From: Mesobacillus subterraneus
GTDB lineage: Bacteria; Bacillota; Bacilli; Bacillales; Cytobacillaceae
NCBI RefSeq assembly: GCF_023715485.1
Contig: NZ_JAMBOF010000005.1
Coordinates: forward strand, 124,001-188,000
Direction of reading: 5' to 3'
Length of the DNA stretch: 64,000 nucleotides
Each line of letters begins with the position of its first letter. Positions within the stretch are counted from its first letter, which is position 1. The position numbers and the translations under genes were made by a program. Positions 51,426 through 63,433 of this stretch are shown in pieces. Under the pieces are notes generated by a model, which ran no database searches, was not told the origin of the DNA, and was given only the letters and a program-made list of their open reading frames with translations.

Positions 51426-52277
51426 ATGAGTGTTAAAACAATTATGGTAATTGGTGCGGGACAAATGGGTTCAGGCATTGCCCAGGTGTGCGCGCAAGCT
51501 GGATACAGTGTGTTTTTGAATGACCTTAAATCTGAATTCGTTGACCGCGGACTGGCAGGGATCAGGAAGAACCTTAACCGCCAGGTAGACAAAGGGCGGA
51601 TGACTTCCGAACAGCTGGATGAGGTTGTAGGCAGAATCACTTCTTCAAGTGACTTGCAGGATGCTGCAAAGGTTGACCTCGTCATCGAGGCAGCAGTTGA
51701 AAATATGGACATCAAAGTGAAAATCTTTGCCCAGCTCGATGAAATTGCGCCAGCACACGCCATCCTTGCTTCTAATACTTCATCTCTGCCGATTACTGAG
51801 ATTGCTGCAGCCACAAAACGTCCGGAAAAAGTGATTGGCATGCACTTCATGAACCCGGTACCAGTGATGAAGCTTGTGGAAATCATCCGCGGCCTTGCGA
51901 CTGCTGATGAGGTGTATCAAACAATCGAGGACATCACTAAAACGCTTGGAAAAGTTCCGGTTGAAGTTAATGATTTTCCAGGCTTTGTCTCAAACCGCAT
52001 CCTGATGCCGATGATCAATGAAGCGATCTACACATTGTACGAGGGGGTCGCAACAAAGGAAGCGATCGACGAAGTCATGAAGCTAGGTATGAACCATCCA
52101 ATGGGACCGCTGACACTTGCGGATTTTATCGGCCTCGACACTTGCCTCTACATCATGGAAACACTGCATGAAGGGTTCGGCGACGACAAGTATCGTCCTT
52201 GCCCGCTATTAAGGAAATACGTGAAAGCAGGCTGGCTCGGCAAAAAATCAGGCCGCGGCTTCTATACTTACGAGTAA
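51426..52277 (+). CDS. 3-hydroxybutyryl-CoA dehydrogenase
   Basis: The 283-residue NAD-dependent enzyme begins [20 protein letters not shown] (Rossmann GxGxxG). The catalytic histidine region is [19 protein letters not shown] and the C-terminal domain is [19 protein letters not shown]. The length fits the short HBD/MmgB type that oxidises 3-hydroxybutyryl-CoA. Start ATG 51426 behind GGAGGAG, 121 bp after the thiolase gene. Confidence 0.93.
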   Translation: MSVKTIMVIGAGQMGSGIAQVCAQAGYSVFLNDLKSEFVDRGLAGIRKNLNRQVDKGRMTSEQLDEVVGRITSSSDLQDAAKVDLVIEAAVENMDIKVKIFAQLDEIAPAHAILASNTSSLPITEIAAATKRPEKVIGMHFMNPVPVMKLVEIIRGLATADEVYQTIEDITKTLGKVPVEVNDFPGFVSNRILMPMINEAIYTLYEGVATKEAIDEVMKLGMNHPMGPLTLADFIGLDTCLYIMETLHEGFGDDKYRPCPLLRKYVKAGWLGKKSGRGFYTYE

Positions 52278-52351
52278 TTACTTTTTTAGTTGGTCCATAC
52301 ATAGAAACCTTTTAGTTGTGGCTTTATGTATGGACACGGGGAGGGTTAAAA

Positions 52352-53482
52352 ATGAATCTAAGATTTACGGAAGAGCAGGAAATGATGCGCAAGATGGTCC
52401 GTGACTTTGCTCAAAGTGAAATTGCGCCGTTTGTCGAGAAAATGGAGGAAGGCGAGTTCCCCAGGGGAATTTTAAAGAAGATGGGTGAGCTGGGACTGAT
52501 GGGAATTCCGGTGCCGGAAGAGTACGGCGGTTCTGAGATGGACTTTATTTCCTATATCATCGCGATCCATGAAATATCGAAGGTTAGCGCGACTGTAGGC
52601 GTCATTCTATCTGTTCATACTTCGGTTGGAACAAATCCGATTCTTTACTTCGGAACGGAAGAGCAAAAGCAAAAATATGTGCCGAAGCTGGCAGCAGGCG
52701 AATACCTCGGGGCATTCTGCCTAACGGAACCTAGCGCAGGGTCGGATGCCGCAAGCATGAAAACGCGTGCGGTCAAGAAAGATGACCATTATGTATTGAA
52801 CGGCTCGAAAGTGTTCATTACAAACGGCGGCGAAGCGGATGTATACATTGTCTTTGCGTCAACTAATCCAGACGCAGGCCCTAAGGGAGTTTCGGCTTTT
52901 ATCGTCGAAAAAGACACGCCGGGCTTCATCGTCGGAAAAGATGAACACAAAATGGGCCTATATGGTTCCAGGACAGTCCAGCTTACTTTTGAAGATATGA
53001 AGGTTCCTGCTGAAAACCTGCTTGGCCAGGAAGGCGAAGGATTCAAAATCGCAATGAGCAATCTTGACTCCGGTAGGATCGGCATTGCCGCACAGGCACT
53101 CGGAATTGCGGAAGCGGCTTTAGAGGCAGCAACAGATTATGCGAAAGAACGAGTACAGTTTGGCAAACCTATCGCCGCCCAGCAAGGCGTCGGCTTCAAG
53201 CTTGCCGATATGGCTACCTCAGTTGAAGCTGCAAAACTATTAATCTATCGAGCTGCCCAGCTTCGGTCAGAAGGCCAGAAGTGCGGACTCGAAGCATCAA
53301 TGGCAAAACTTTTCGCTTCAAGGACGGCAGTAGAAGTGACGACAGAAGCAATCCAGGTGTTCGGCGGCTATGGCTATACAAAAGATTACCCAGTTGAACG
53401 CTACTTCCGCGATGCTAAAGTAACCGAAATCTACGAGGGTACGAGCGAGATTCAGAAGATCGTTATTAGCAAGCAGCTATAA
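52352..53482 (+). CDS. Acyl-CoA dehydrogenase (short-chain/MmgC-like)
   Basis: I chose ATG 52352 behind GGGGAGGG; the upstream extension is unsupported. The 376-residue flavoenzyme has the FAD-binding [19 protein letters not shown], the VFITNGG strand, [19 protein letters not shown] and [20 protein letters not shown]. The C-terminal catalytic glutamate is in IYEGTSEIQ. It introduces the alpha,beta double bond of acyl-CoA and passes electrons to ETF. It lies 74 bp after the hydroxyacyl dehydrogenase. The next gene is a second, related acyl-CoA dehydrogenase. Confidence 0.93.
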   Translation: MNLRFTEEQEMMRKMVRDFAQSEIAPFVEKMEEGEFPRGILKKMGELGLMGIPVPEEYGGSEMDFISYIIAIHEISKVSATVGVILSVHTSVGTNPILYFGTEEQKQKYVPKLAAGEYLGAFCLTEPSAGSDAASMKTRAVKKDDHYVLNGSKVFITNGGEADVYIVFASTNPDAGPKGVSAFIVEKDTPGFIVGKDEHKMGLYGSRTVQLTFEDMKVPAENLLGQEGEGFKIAMSNLDSGRIGIAAQALGIAEAALEAATDYAKERVQFGKPIAAQQGVGFKLADMATSVEAAKLLIYRAAQLRSEGQKCGLEASMAKLFASRTAVEVTTEAIQVFGGYGYTKDYPVERYFRDAKVTEIYEGTSEIQKIVISKQL

Positions 53483-53534
53483 AGGCATCATCAATAGGGA
53501 TTGAGTCCCAAAGTCCGCAGATCAGTCGAAAAAA

Positions 53535-53817
53535 GGTCACCAATAGAGGTTATTGGCGCCCAAAAAAGGTTGATCGGCGAAAAAGAGGTCACCAACGAGG
53601 CGTATTGGCTCCCGAAACCGGCTGGATGGTAAAAAAGAGGTCACCAATAGAGGTTATTGGCGCCCGAAAAAGGTTGATCGGCGAAAAAGAGGTCACCAAT
53701 AGAGGTTATTGGCGCCAAAAAAAGGTTGATTGGCGAAAAAGAGGTCACCAACGAGCCGTATTGGCTCCCGAAACGGCTGAATGGAAAAAAAGAGGTCATC
53801 AATGATTCCGATTTGGC
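53535..53817. repeat. Tandem array, 6 units of 52 bp (GGTCACCAATAGAGGTTATTGG type)
   Basis: Units begin GGTCACCAA or GGTCATCAA at 53535, 53587, 53639, 53691, 53743 and 53794. Two sub-types alternate (CCAATAGAGGTTATTGG and CCAACGAGGCGTATTGG). CCAATA and TATTGG form a small hairpin in each. It fills the gap between the two acyl-CoA dehydrogenase genes and is not coding. Confidence 0.92.
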
Positions 53818-53881
53818 ATGCATTTGTGCTGGGAATCCTGAAAACTACCAATCTAAACAAACAGTAACGGAGGAAACAAAA

Positions 53882-55021
53882 ATGAATTTTCGATTATCCG
53901 AAGAACATGAAATGATCCGAAAAATGGTCCGTGACTTTGCCAGGAACGAAGTGGCTCCGACAGCTGCTGAGCGTGACGAAGAAGAGCGTTTCGACCGCGA
54001 GATTTTTGACAAGATGGCTGAGCTTGGCCTGACAGGTATCCCATGGCCTGAAGAATACGGCGGCATTGGCAGCGATTATCTAGCATACTGCATCGCGGTT
54101 GAAGAATTATCCCGTGTTTGTGCATCCACAGGTGTAATGCTGTCCGCTCACACATCACTTGCAGGCTGGCCGATCTACAAATTCGGCAACGAAGAGCAGA
54201 AACAAAAATACTTGAGGCCAATGGCTGAAGGTAAAAGTATCGGCGCTTACGGTCTTACTGAGCCAGGAAGCGGATCTGATGCTGGCGCAATGAGGACGAC
54301 TGCGAAGGAAGACGGAGACCACTACGTGCTGAATGGTTCAAAAATATTCATCACAAATGGCGGCGTTGCAGACATTTATGTGGTGTTCGCGTTGACAGAT
54401 CCATCCAGCAAGCATAAAGGAACGACTGCTTTCATCGTTGAAAGCAATTTCCCAGGATTCTCTGTCGGCAAGAAGGAGAAAAAGCTGGGAATCCGTTCAT
54501 CTCCAACAACTGAAATCATCTTTGAAGATTGCCGCGTTCCAAAGGAAAATATCCTCGGTGAAGTCGGCGATGGCTTTAAAATTGCAATGATGACGCTTGA
54601 TGGCGGCCGCAATGGCATCGCTGCACAGGCAGTAGGTATTGCACAGGGAGCGCTTGATGCAGCGGTTGATTATGCAAAGGAACGCCAGCAATTCGGCAAG
54701 CCAATTGCAGCGAATCAGGGAATCGGCTTCAAGCTTGCTGACATGGCGACATCAGTTGAAGCGTCAAGATTGTTGACGTACCAGGCTGCATGGCTAGAGT
54801 CAGAAGGACTTCCGTATGGCAAGGAATCAGCAATGTCCAAATTATTTGCAGGAGACACAGCAATGAAGGTCACAACTGAAGCAGTCCAGGTGTTCGGCGG
54901 CTACGGATACACGAAGGATTACCCAGTTGAACGCTTTATGCGCGACGCGAAAATCACCCAAATCTATGAAGGAACTCAGGAAATCCAGCGCCTTGTCATC
55001 TCAAGGATGCTGACGAAATAA
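53882..55021 (+). CDS. acdA: Acyl-CoA dehydrogenase AcdA
   Basis: I chose ATG 53882 behind ACGGAGGAAAC. The longer frame runs through the tandem repeats and is artefactual. The 379-residue length equals B. subtilis AcdA, which occupies the same place upstream of rpoE. FAD motifs [19 protein letters not shown] and [16 protein letters not shown], then [20 protein letters not shown] and the catalytic glutamate in [17 protein letters not shown] are intact. It accepts short or branched acyl-CoA. The TetR and mutase genes follow in the same direction. Confidence 0.93.
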   Translation: MNFRLSEEHEMIRKMVRDFARNEVAPTAAERDEEERFDREIFDKMAELGLTGIPWPEEYGGIGSDYLAYCIAVEELSRVCASTGVMLSAHTSLAGWPIYKFGNEEQKQKYLRPMAEGKSIGAYGLTEPGSGSDAGAMRTTAKEDGDHYVLNGSKIFITNGGVADIYVVFALTDPSSKHKGTTAFIVESNFPGFSVGKKEKKLGIRSSPTTEIIFEDCRVPKENILGEVGDGFKIAMMTLDGGRNGIAAQAVGIAQGALDAAVDYAKERQQFGKPIAANQGIGFKLADMATSVEASRLLTYQAAWLESEGLPYGKESAMSKLFAGDTAMKVTTEAVQVFGGYGYTKDYPVERFMRDAKITQIYEGTQEIQRLVISRMLTK

Positions 55022-55054
55022 GGCCTGATGGAATCAAATGGAGGGTAGATGTTG

Positions 55055-55708
55055 ATGAAAAAGCGAGAAGTGCAGGCGTCGGTAAAAGACGAGCGACTTG
55101 TGAAAAAAAGGCGCGACCAGATGATCAAAGGGGCCGTTACCCTTTTCAAGCAGAAGGGCTTCCACCGCACGACGACCAGAGAGATTGCCCGGGCTTCAGG
55201 CTTTAGCATCGGTACCCTTTATGAATATATTCGCACGAAGGAAGATGTGCTATACCTTGTCTGTGACAGCATCTATGACGAGGTCCGCGAACGTCTCCAG
55301 GAGAACCTTGATACAAACCAGGGAACGCTTGAAAGCCTCAAGGTTGGGATTGCCAATTACTTCAAGGTCATGGACGACCTTCAGGATGAGGTACTTGTCA
55401 TGTACCAGGAAGTAAAATCGCTTACGAAGGATGCTCTTCCTTACGTGCTGAAAAAAGAAATCGAGATGGTGGGGATGTTTGAGGATGTGATCCAGCGCTG
55501 CGTCGAAAATGGCGAGCTTGACCTGGATGAGAAGCACGTCAAAATCATTGCCCATGATATTTTCGTCCAGGGGCAGATGTGGGGATTCCGCCGATGGGCG
55601 CTGCAAAAATTGTACACTCTCGAAGAGTATACAGAGCTTCAGACCGAACTGCTTTTTAAGGGGATAAAGGGGTCGGAAATGAAATTAAGAACAGGGGGAA
55701 CAAAATGA
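55055..55708 (+). CDS. TetR/AcrR-family regulator of the acyl-CoA mutase operon
   Basis: Start choice: ATG 55055 (10 bp after GGAGGG); ATG 55049 is possible. The product (217 residues) has the TetR HTH at about residues 18-65 ([40 protein letters not shown]) and a helical effector domain of TetR_C-type with aromatic tail [13 protein letters not shown]. It overlaps the mutase gene by 4 bp (ATGA), which implies co-expression and local regulation. Acyl-CoA-type ligands are likely by context. It is not an obvious FadR orthologue. Confidence 0.87.
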   Translation: MKKREVQASVKDERLVKKRRDQMIKGAVTLFKQKGFHRTTTREIARASGFSIGTLYEYIRTKEDVLYLVCDSIYDEVRERLQENLDTNQGTLESLKVGIANYFKVMDDLQDEVLVMYQEVKSLTKDALPYVLKKEIEMVGMFEDVIQRCVENGELDLDEKHVKIIAHDIFVQGQMWGFRRWALQKLYTLEEYTELQTELLFKGIKGSEMKLRTGGTK

Positions 55709-58700
55709 GTATGCCGGAAACGTATAAGCCAAAAAACCATATTCGCTTTGTGACAGCTTCAAGTTTATTTGACGGCCACGATGCCTCAATCAACATTATG
55801 AGAAGGATTCTCCAATCAATGGGCGCTGAGGTCATCCACCTTGGCCATAACCGCTCTGTTGAAGAGGTTGTGAATGCCGCGATCCAGGAAGATGCGCAGG
55901 GGATCGCCATTTCTTCATACCAGGGCGGACACGTCGAATATTTTAAGTATATGTACGACCTTTTGAAGGAAAAAGGTGCTTCTCACATCCGTATTTATGG
56001 CGGCGGTGGCGGTGTTATCATTCCGCGGGAAATAAAGGAACTTCATGAATACGGGATTGCCCGAATTTTTTCACCGGAAGACGGAAGAAAATATGGCCTT
56101 GACGGCATGATCGAGCAAATGATCAAGGAATGCGATTTCCCGACAGTGACAGCAGAAGGCGTGGAGGAAATCGAGAAGCTGGAGTCTGGTGATCCCAATG
56201 CCGTTGCAAAGCTCATTACTCTTGCTGAACAACATGTAGGTTCGGAAAAAGAAACGGCAGCCGCTGTGGAAACATTGATGGAAAAAGTCAAAACAATGAC
56301 AAAGCAGGTTCCTGTAGTCGGGATTACCGGTACAGGCGGCGCGGGAAAAAGTTCACTGACGGATGAATTGATCAGAAGATTCATCAATGAGATTCCGGAA
56401 AAACGCGTAGCTATTTTGTCGGTAGATCCTACTAAGCAAAAAACAGGCGGCGCGCTGCTTGGAGACCGAATCCGCATGAATGCGATTTTCTCACCGCGCG
56501 TTTATATGCGCAGCCTTGCGACAAGGAAATCAAAGTCTGAGCTTTCACTGGCGATTAAAGATGCCATTGACGTGGTAAAAGCGGCAGGCTTTGACCTCGT
56601 AATCGTGGAAACAAGCGGAATCGGCCAGGGTGACGCTGAGATTACCGATGTCTGCGATGTATCGATGTACATTATGACAAGCGAATTTGGCGCGCCATCA
56701 CAGCTTGAAAAAATTGACATGATTGATTTTGCTGACTTGATCGTCATCAATAAATTCGAGCGCAAAGGCTCTGAGGACGCAAAACGCCAGGTGCAGAAAC
56801 AGTACCAGCGCAGCCATCTTCTTTGGGACAAAGAACTCGACGAGATGCCTGTGTACGGCACGATTGCCAGCCAGTTCAATGACCCTGGCACGAATGCGCT
56901 GTTTGCTGCCCTCGTGAATAAAATCAATGAAAAAGCAGGAACAACCTGGACGACATCCTTCGCTACTAGTGCTGTGGTTGAAAAGCAGAATGTCATCATT
57001 CCAAATGACCGCCGTTATTACCTGCGTGAGATTTCTGAAACGGTTCGCGGATACCACAGGCATGCGGCAGAGCAGGCAGAGCTCGCCCGCAGATTTTTCC
57101 AGATCGAAGGGACGATCCAATCTGTAAAGGAAAGCACAGCGAATGACGAAATAGTTTCTTCGCTTGAAGTACTAAAAGCAGAGCTTGAGAAAAAGCTGAC
57201 ACCTGAATCAAAATACATTCTTGAAAACTGGGAAGCATTAAAAGAAAAGTACAGTGCCGACAAGTTTGTAACGAAAATCCGTGATAAGGAAATCGTTACT
57301 GAATTGAAGACGAAGAGTTTGTCTGGCTTGATGATTCCTAAGGTAGCATTGCCGAGATACAAGGATTATGGCGAGATTTTACGCTGGGTATACCTTGAGA
57401 ACGTACCGGGCAGCTTCCCCTACACAGCGGGCGTATTCCCGTTCAAGCGTGAAGGCGAGGATCCGAAGCGCCAGTTCGCAGGTGAAGGTACGCCGGAACG
57501 GACGAACCGCCGTTTCCATTACCTGTCCAAGGACGACAGCGCGAAACGTCTTAGCACTGCGTTCGACTCCGTCACTCTATACGGGGAAGACCCTGATTAC
57601 CGGCCTGATATTTACGGTAAGGTTGGCGAGAGCGGTGTAAGCGTATGTACACTTGATGATATGAAAAAGCTGTATGCAGGATTTGACCTTTGCCATCCAT
57701 CAACATCCGTATCGATGACGATCAACGGACCGGCTCCAATCATCCTGGCGATGTTCATGAACACGGCAGTTGAACAGCAGTTGGAAAAGAAAGAGGCAGA
57801 GCTTGGCCGCAAGCTGACGGAAGAGGAATTTGCAGGAATCAAGGAAATGACGCTGCAGACAGTCCGCGGTACTGTCCAGGCCGATATTTTAAAAGAAGAC
57901 CAGGGACAAAATACTTGTATCTTCTCAACTGAATTCGCGCTAAGAATGATGGGCGATATCCAGCAGTATTTTATCGATGAGAAGGTTAGAAACTACTATT
58001 CAGTATCGATTTCCGGCTACCATATTGCCGAAGCGGGAGCTAACCCGATTTCCCAGCTTGCCTTCACACTTTCGAATGGCTTCACGTATGTAGAATACTA
58101 TTTGAGCAGAGGCATGAAGATTGATGACTTTGCGCCAAACTTGAGCTTCTTCTTCTCCAACGGCCTTGACCCTGAGTATTCAGTGATCGGCCGCGTTGCC
58201 CGCCGCATCTGGGCAACAGTGATGAAAAATAAGTATGGTGCAAACGAACGAAGCCAGAAACTGAAGTATCATATCCAGACTTCAGGCCGTTCGCTGCATG
58301 CGCAGGAAATCGACTTCAACGATATCCGTACGACGCTGCAGGCCTTGATGGCGCTGCATGACAACTGTAATTCGCTTCATACGAATGCATATGACGAGGC
58401 CATCACCACGCCGACGGAAGAATCTGTCCGCCGCGCGATGGCGATCCAGATGATTATTACAAAAGAGCATGGTTTGACGAAGAACGAAAATCCTCTCCAG
58501 GGTGCGTTCATAATTGAAGAGCTTACAGACCTCGTAGAAGAAGCAGTGCTTCAGGAATTTGAACGGATCAATGACCGCGGCGGCGTGCTTGGTGCAATGG
58601 AAACGCAGTACCAGCGCGGGAAAATCCAGGACGAATCGATGCATTATGAAATGAAGAAGCATTCCGGAGAGCTGCCGATCATCGGCGTGAACACATACTT

Positions 58701-58971
58701 GAATCCGAACCCTCCATCAGAAGAGGACGTTGACAATATGGAGCTTGCCCGCGCGACCACTGAGGAAAAAGAAACGCAGATCCGCAATCTTGAATCATTC
58801 AAGGGCAAGAATAAGGAGCAATCCGAAGAAGCGCTTACACGATTGAAAGAAGCAGCTGTCAGCGGCGGCAATATTTTCGCAGAGCTGATGGAAACTGTAA
58901 AATACGCAAGCCTCGGACAAATCACCAGGGCACTCTATGAAGTTGGCGGGCAGTTCCGCAGGAATATGTAA
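55705..58971 (+). CDS. icmF: Fused isobutyryl-CoA mutase IcmF
   Basis: The 1088-residue adenosylcobalamin enzyme has three parts: an N-terminal B12-binding domain (DGHDAS at residues 23-28, base-off histidine 25; [10 protein letters not shown] and GGGGGVI), a G-protein chaperone domain (Walker [11 protein letters not shown] near residue 209, [18 protein letters not shown]), and a C-terminal mutase barrel from about residue 548 ([54 protein letters not shown]). Length and domain order match IcmF proteins that interconvert isobutyryl- and butyryl-CoA, with a built-in MeaI-type GTPase. It joins branched acyl-CoA to the neighbouring straight-chain oxidation genes. Confidence 0.93.
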   Translation: MSMPETYKPKNHIRFVTASSLFDGHDASINIMRRILQSMGAEVIHLGHNRSVEEVVNAAIQEDAQGIAISSYQGGHVEYFKYMYDLLKEKGASHIRIYGGGGGVIIPREIKELHEYGIARIFSPEDGRKYGLDGMIEQMIKECDFPTVTAEGVEEIEKLESGDPNAVAKLITLAEQHVGSEKETAAAVETLMEKVKTMTKQVPVVGITGTGGAGKSSLTDELIRRFINEIPEKRVAILSVDPTKQKTGGALLGDRIRMNAIFSPRVYMRSLATRKSKSELSLAIKDAIDVVKAAGFDLVIVETSGIGQGDAEITDVCDVSMYIMTSEFGAPSQLEKIDMIDFADLIVINKFERKGSEDAKRQVQKQYQRSHLLWDKELDEMPVYGTIASQFNDPGTNALFAALVNKINEKAGTTWTTSFATSAVVEKQNVIIPNDRRYYLREISETVRGYHRHAAEQAELARRFFQIEGTIQSVKESTANDEIVSSLEVLKAELEKKLTPESKYILENWEALKEKYSADKFVTKIRDKEIVTELKTKSLSGLMIPKVALPRYKDYGEILRWVYLENVPGSFPYTAGVFPFKREGEDPKRQFAGEGTPERTNRRFHYLSKDDSAKRLSTAFDSVTLYGEDPDYRPDIYGKVGESGVSVCTLDDMKKLYAGFDLCHPSTSVSMTINGPAPIILAMFMNTAVEQQLEKKEAELGRKLTEEEFAGIKEMTLQTVRGTVQADILKEDQGQNTCIFSTEFALRMMGDIQQYFIDEKVRNYYSVSISGYHIAEAGANPISQLAFTLSNGFTYVEYYLSRGMKIDDFAPNLSFFFSNGLDPEYSVIGRVARRIWATVMKNKYGANERSQKLKYHIQTSGRSLHAQEIDFNDIRTTLQALMALHDNCNSLHTNAYDEAITTPTEESVRRAMAIQMIITKEHGLTKNENPLQGAFIIEELTDLVEEAVLQEFERINDRGGVLGAMETQYQRGKIQDESMHYEMKKHSGELPIIGVNTYLNPNPPSEEDVDNMELARATTEEKETQIRNLESFKGKNKEQSEEALTRLKEAAVSGGNIFAELMETVKYASLGQITRALYEVGGQFRRNM

Positions 58972-59128
58972 GATGGAATTTGTCTAAACTAGATTTTGTT
59001 ATAGAAGATTATTTATTTTAAAAATCACCAGTCAAGTTTAACTGAGTTTAAAACTAGAGAAGATTGTGTATAAAAGTAGAACGTGGCAACCGATAACCTT
59101 GCACTGAATCTTTTATTCGCAAAACGGC

Positions 59129-59166
59129 AGGATGGCTTGTAGGAAACTATAAGCCATCTTCCTTTT
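59129..59166 (+). terminator. icmF terminator
   Basis: AGGATGGCTTGTAG pairs with CTATAAGCCATCTT around gaaa, then CCTTTT. It lies about 160 bp past the stop; the rest of the 322-bp gap to the next gene shows nothing recognisable. Confidence 0.7.
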
Positions 59167-59293
59167 ATCTGAAATCATTTTGGAAATAGTATATTTTTAA
59201 ATACAAATTTCCAAAAATATCTTATATAATTATCTATAATCGTAAACTCAACTAGAGTTTGTTACATACGACCTACTTCAGGATGTGAATATA

Positions 59294-59500
59294 TTGAGAT
59301 CGGTGTTGCTTATTGCGGGCGCTGTTACCTTGTCTGGGGCCTTATACTATCTATATCAGCGTCAGCTCGGTGCCATATCTTTTTTCATTCTTTCGATTTT
59401 CTTCTTTTACCTTGCGTATGCCCAGCTTTCGAAAGGGAAAAAGGCTGGCTGGCAGACGGCAGTCAAGAGAAGCGAAAAAAGAGGAGAAAACGACAGATAA
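59294..59500 (+). CDS. Small membrane protein, unknown
   Basis: I chose TTG 59294 (AGGATGTG upstream; product MRSVLLIAGAVTLSGALYYL) over GTG 59285 inside the ribosome site. The 68-residue product has two membrane helices (about 2-20 and 27-45: LGAISFFILSIFFFYLAYAQ) and a basic tail (KGKKAGWQTAVKRSEKRGEN). I recognise no named family. It precedes rpoE by 117 bp on the same strand. Confidence 0.65.
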   Translation: MRSVLLIAGAVTLSGALYYLYQRQLGAISFFILSIFFFYLAYAQLSKGKKAGWQTAVKRSEKRGENDR

Positions 59501-59617
59501 AACTAGCATAAAGGTTTGGAATTTGTTTATAATGTAGAATATGCATTCTGGGATATTTTCCTTGTTATCGGACGCAAGGCCGGGTAAGGCCTGGAATAGA
59601 GAAAGGAAGTGCGAAGA

Positions 59618-60187
59618 TTGAGTTTAAAACATTACTCAAAAGAAGAGCTTCAAGAAATGTCATTTATTGAAGTTGCATTCGAATTATTAAAAGAAAAGAA
59701 GCAGGCAGTTACATTCAAGGAACTGACGGATGAAATCACGAAGATTCTTGGACTGAACAAAGCCGATCTAACTGAAAAAATGGTTCAGTTCTATACAGAT
59801 TTAAACATAGATGGACGTTTCATGTCCCAGAGTGAATCACGCTGGGGGCTTCGCGTTTGGTACCCGGTTGACCAAATGGAAGAAGACAACGTCACTACAG
59901 TCAAGCCTAAGAAGAAGAAATCTAAGAAGGCCGTTGATGAGGACGATATCGACTTCGATGAAATCGATGAGGACGAACTCGACTACGACGATATCGACGA
60001 ATTCGATGAAGATGACGACGATGATCTTCTCGATGAGGACGATGACGATGAGGATCTTCTCGATGAGGACGAAGAAATCGAAGACACTGAAGACTTCGAC
60101 GATGACGATGAGCTCCTGGATGAGGAAGAAGAAGAAGAAGATCTTCCTCTCGAGGACGAAGAATTGGACGAAGACGAAGATCTTTAA
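59618..60187 (+). CDS. rpoE: DNA-directed RNA polymerase delta subunit
   Basis: I chose TTG 59618 (GAAAGGAAGTG upstream); a frame from 59609 lacks support. The 189-residue protein has the N-terminal winged-helix HARE-HTH domain (LKHYSKEELQEMSFIEVAFE, QFYTDLNIDGRFMSQSESRW) and a highly acidic C-terminal half of Asp/Glu with a KKKKSKK spacer. Delta helps RNA polymerase recycle and raises promoter selectivity. The composition is extreme at the DNA level too (GAT/GAC/GAA runs). It lies directly upstream of pyrG as in B. subtilis. Confidence 0.95.
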   Translation: MSLKHYSKEELQEMSFIEVAFELLKEKKQAVTFKELTDEITKILGLNKADLTEKMVQFYTDLNIDGRFMSQSESRWGLRVWYPVDQMEEDNVTTVKPKKKKSKKAVDEDDIDFDEIDEDELDYDDIDEFDEDDDDDLLDEDDDDEDLLDEDEEIEDTEDFDDDDELLDEEEEEEDLPLEDEELDEDEDL

Positions 60188-60195
60188 TTCACGGC

Positions 60196-60224
60196 TTGAC
60201 TTTTAATAAGCCCGAATGTAGAAT
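60196..60224 (+). promoter_or_regulatory. pyrG promoter
   Basis: TTGACT, exact 17-bp spacer, TAGAAT, 9 bp after the rpoE stop. The predicted start is G60232, the first base of GGGC. Confidence 0.85.
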
Positions 60225-60231
60225 ACTTTTT

Positions 60232-60309
60232 GGGCTCCTTAAAAAAGGACGATTATTTAAAACAGCGACAAAACGCTCCCCATACACTGTATGTGGGGCG
60301 TTTTTTTTG
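60232..60309 (+). promoter_or_regulatory. pyrG: pyrG leader: CTP-sensing reiterative-transcription attenuator
   Basis: The transcript begins GGGCTCC. A terminator hairpin (AACGCTCCCCATACA with TGTATGTGGGGCGTT, then TTTTTTTT) follows at 60272-60309. In B. subtilis pyrG, low CTP stalls the polymerase at GGGC and adds extra G residues that then pair with the CU-rich 5' arm of the terminator (here GCTCCCC) and allow read-through. The elements here fit this closely. Confidence 0.85.
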
Positions 60310-60393
60310 TTTTTTCAAAAAAACAAATTTAACCCCCGGCACTCGGTCCAAATATAAAGCCGAACTACCTTATTGGGCCGCATGGAAAAGTGA

Positions 60394-62064
<1,671 letters not shown>

Positions 62065-62081
62065 TTTGCGGGAAAATATGC

Positions 62082-62122
62082 AAAAAGCCGATACATTTCT
62101 TAAAAATGTACCGGCTTTTTTT
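62082..62122 (+). terminator. pyrG terminator
   Basis: AAAAAGCCGATACATTT pairs with AAATGTACCGGCTTTTT, followed by T-run. Confidence 0.88.
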
Positions 62123-62139
62123 GCATTATTATAAGGGGT

Positions 62140-62234
62140 GGCTATTAATAACTAGACTGTTGATTTCCCTTCCAGCAGCTTCGCTTTCCACTCAATCAAC
62201 AGAGCTTAAAATCAACAGGAACCTACACACAGCC
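62140..62234. mobile_element. Decayed, internally deleted MITE-like element, family B
   Basis: Read in reverse relative to 38263-38448: GGCT near the left end, then TAGACTGTTGATTTCC, CAGCTTCGCTTTCCACTC, AATCAACAG and ACACAGCC at the right end. About 90 bp of the GC-rich core are missing, apparently between two CTTTCC/CCTTCC direct repeats. No target duplication is recognisable. Confidence 0.65.
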
Positions 62235-62296
62235 TTATTTAAAATAATCGACAGGGTTTCACAAGCTAAATTGAAGTTTTAACCAGTAGTTGAAAA

Positions 62297-62818
62297 CTAG
62301 TATTCCTCTAAAATTTCCTCAATCGTGAACTTCAAGCCGAAGTAGACATACAGCGCGGCGATCGAAGTAGGGAAGCCGACTCTGTTGCCTGATTCATCCG
62401 GCAAAAGTCCTTTTTTAATCCGCAAATCGATGTGGACGTCTGCCAGATTATGCAATCCTTCTCCATCGTTTTCACCGCGGATTGTGGAAATTGCCACGAA
62501 CGGTATTCCTTTTTCCTGCAGTTTGCGGGCAATATGAACAGCTTCTTCATCATCTGTATAGCGGCTTATAATCATTACCCGGTCTGCAGCCTCCAGCTCG
62601 GCTTCATCTGTCAATACAGCGGAAGCTTGCAATGGTTCCTCACCATAAACTGCTTCAAGGCCAATCGCCTGCATTTCTTTTGTTCCGAAAAAATAGATCG
62701 TACCCTCTCCAGCAGCAGCCTGAGCCAGCAGCCGGGCCGCGTCTTCCATCGAGAATTCTTCTTTTTCCTGAAGTCTATTAAACAATCCAGTTAACTGTGT
62801 CGAAAACATTTTTAACAT
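62297..62818 (-). CDS. ywjG: YwjG family protein (DUF2529)
   Basis: The 173-residue soluble protein matches YwjG: MLKMFSTQLTGLFNRLQEKE, a sugar-isomerase (SIS)-like core (GTIYFFGTKEMQAIGLEAVY, VMIISRYTDDEEAVHIARKL, FVAISTIRG) and the C-terminal GFPTSIAALYVYFGLKFTIE. No activity is known. A nucleotide or sugar-phosphate role is only a guess from the fold. ATG 62818 follows GGAGGTGC. It lies between pyrG and spo0F in opposite direction, as in B. subtilis. Confidence 0.9.
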   Translation of the reverse strand: MLKMFSTQLTGLFNRLQEKEEFSMEDAARLLAQAAAGEGTIYFFGTKEMQAIGLEAVYGEEPLQASAVLTDEAELEAADRVMIISRYTDDEEAVHIARKLQEKGIPFVAISTIRGENDGEGLHNLADVHIDLRIKKGLLPDESGNRVGFPTSIAALYVYFGLKFTIEEILEEY

Positions 62819-62881
62819 AAAGCACCTCCGTCTTTGCCAATATTGATTATAAAGGACTACAATGAGAAGGTAAAATGGTCC

Positions 62882-62888
62882 TGTCGAA
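62882..62888. promoter_or_regulatory. Candidate 0A box upstream of spo0F
   Basis: TGTCGAA is identical to the core of the Spo0A-binding box and stands about 130 bp before spo0F. B. subtilis spo0F is controlled by Spo0A and SigH; I did not find a convincing SigH promoter here. Confidence 0.4.
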
Positions 62889-63018
62889 AAATAACTTTAA
62901 AAATATGGCAGGAATTTTAAGGAATTTCACGAAATATGTAAGTGGGGATTAAACGAAGATCGTTTCCTGGACAAAAAACATTTAAAATGACACTACTTAC
63001 TTAGGGGGAAAAGGCGGC

Positions 63019-63387
63019 ATGAAAGAAAAAATACTAATTGTTGACGACCAGTTTGGCATCAGAATTCTACTTAACGAAGTGCTGCAAAAAGAAGGTTATC
63101 AAACGTATCAAGCTGCGAATGGCGTCCAGGCCCTGGATATCGTGAAGAAGCATCCACCAGATCTCGTTCTTTTGGACATGAAAATCCCGGGTATGGATGG
63201 AATTGAAATTTTAAAAAGGATGAAGGTCATCGATCCTGATATCCGTGTCATCATCATGACTGCTTATGGGGAGCTTGATATGATCCAGGAAGCGATGGAT
63301 TTGGGAGCACTCACTCATTTTGCCAAGCCGTTCGATATCGACGATATACGTGCAGCTGTAAAAAAATATTCGCAACCTGTCTCGTAA
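63019..63387 (+). CDS. spo0F: Sporulation phosphorelay response regulator Spo0F
   Basis: The 122-residue single-domain receiver passes phosphate from sporulation kinases to Spo0B. The acidic pocket is Asp9-Asp10, the phosphorylated residue Asp53 ([13 protein letters not shown]), the switch threonine Thr81 (IIMTAYGE) and lysine Lys103 (FAKPFD), each one position before the B. subtilis numbering. There is no output domain. Start ATG 63019 after AGGGGGAAAAGG. It precedes fba, as in B. subtilis. Confidence 0.96.
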   Translation: MKEKILIVDDQFGIRILLNEVLQKEGYQTYQAANGVQALDIVKKHPPDLVLLDMKIPGMDGIEILKRMKVIDPDIRVIIMTAYGELDMIQEAMDLGALTHFAKPFDIDDIRAAVKKYSQPVS

Positions 63388-63433
63388 AGATTTTTCCAGA
63401 AAGCAGACCGATAAAAATCAAATACATAGCTAC

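Noticed and set aside
53605-53881. Frame with repeated KEVTN peptides and an N-terminal extension of acdA
   Set aside because: Product of the tandem array; acdA has a strong ribosome site and canonical start at 53882.
59811-60206. 131-codon frame rich in Met/Thr/Ser inside rpoE
   Set aside because: Out-of-frame reading of the Asp/Glu-coding repeats of the delta subunit.
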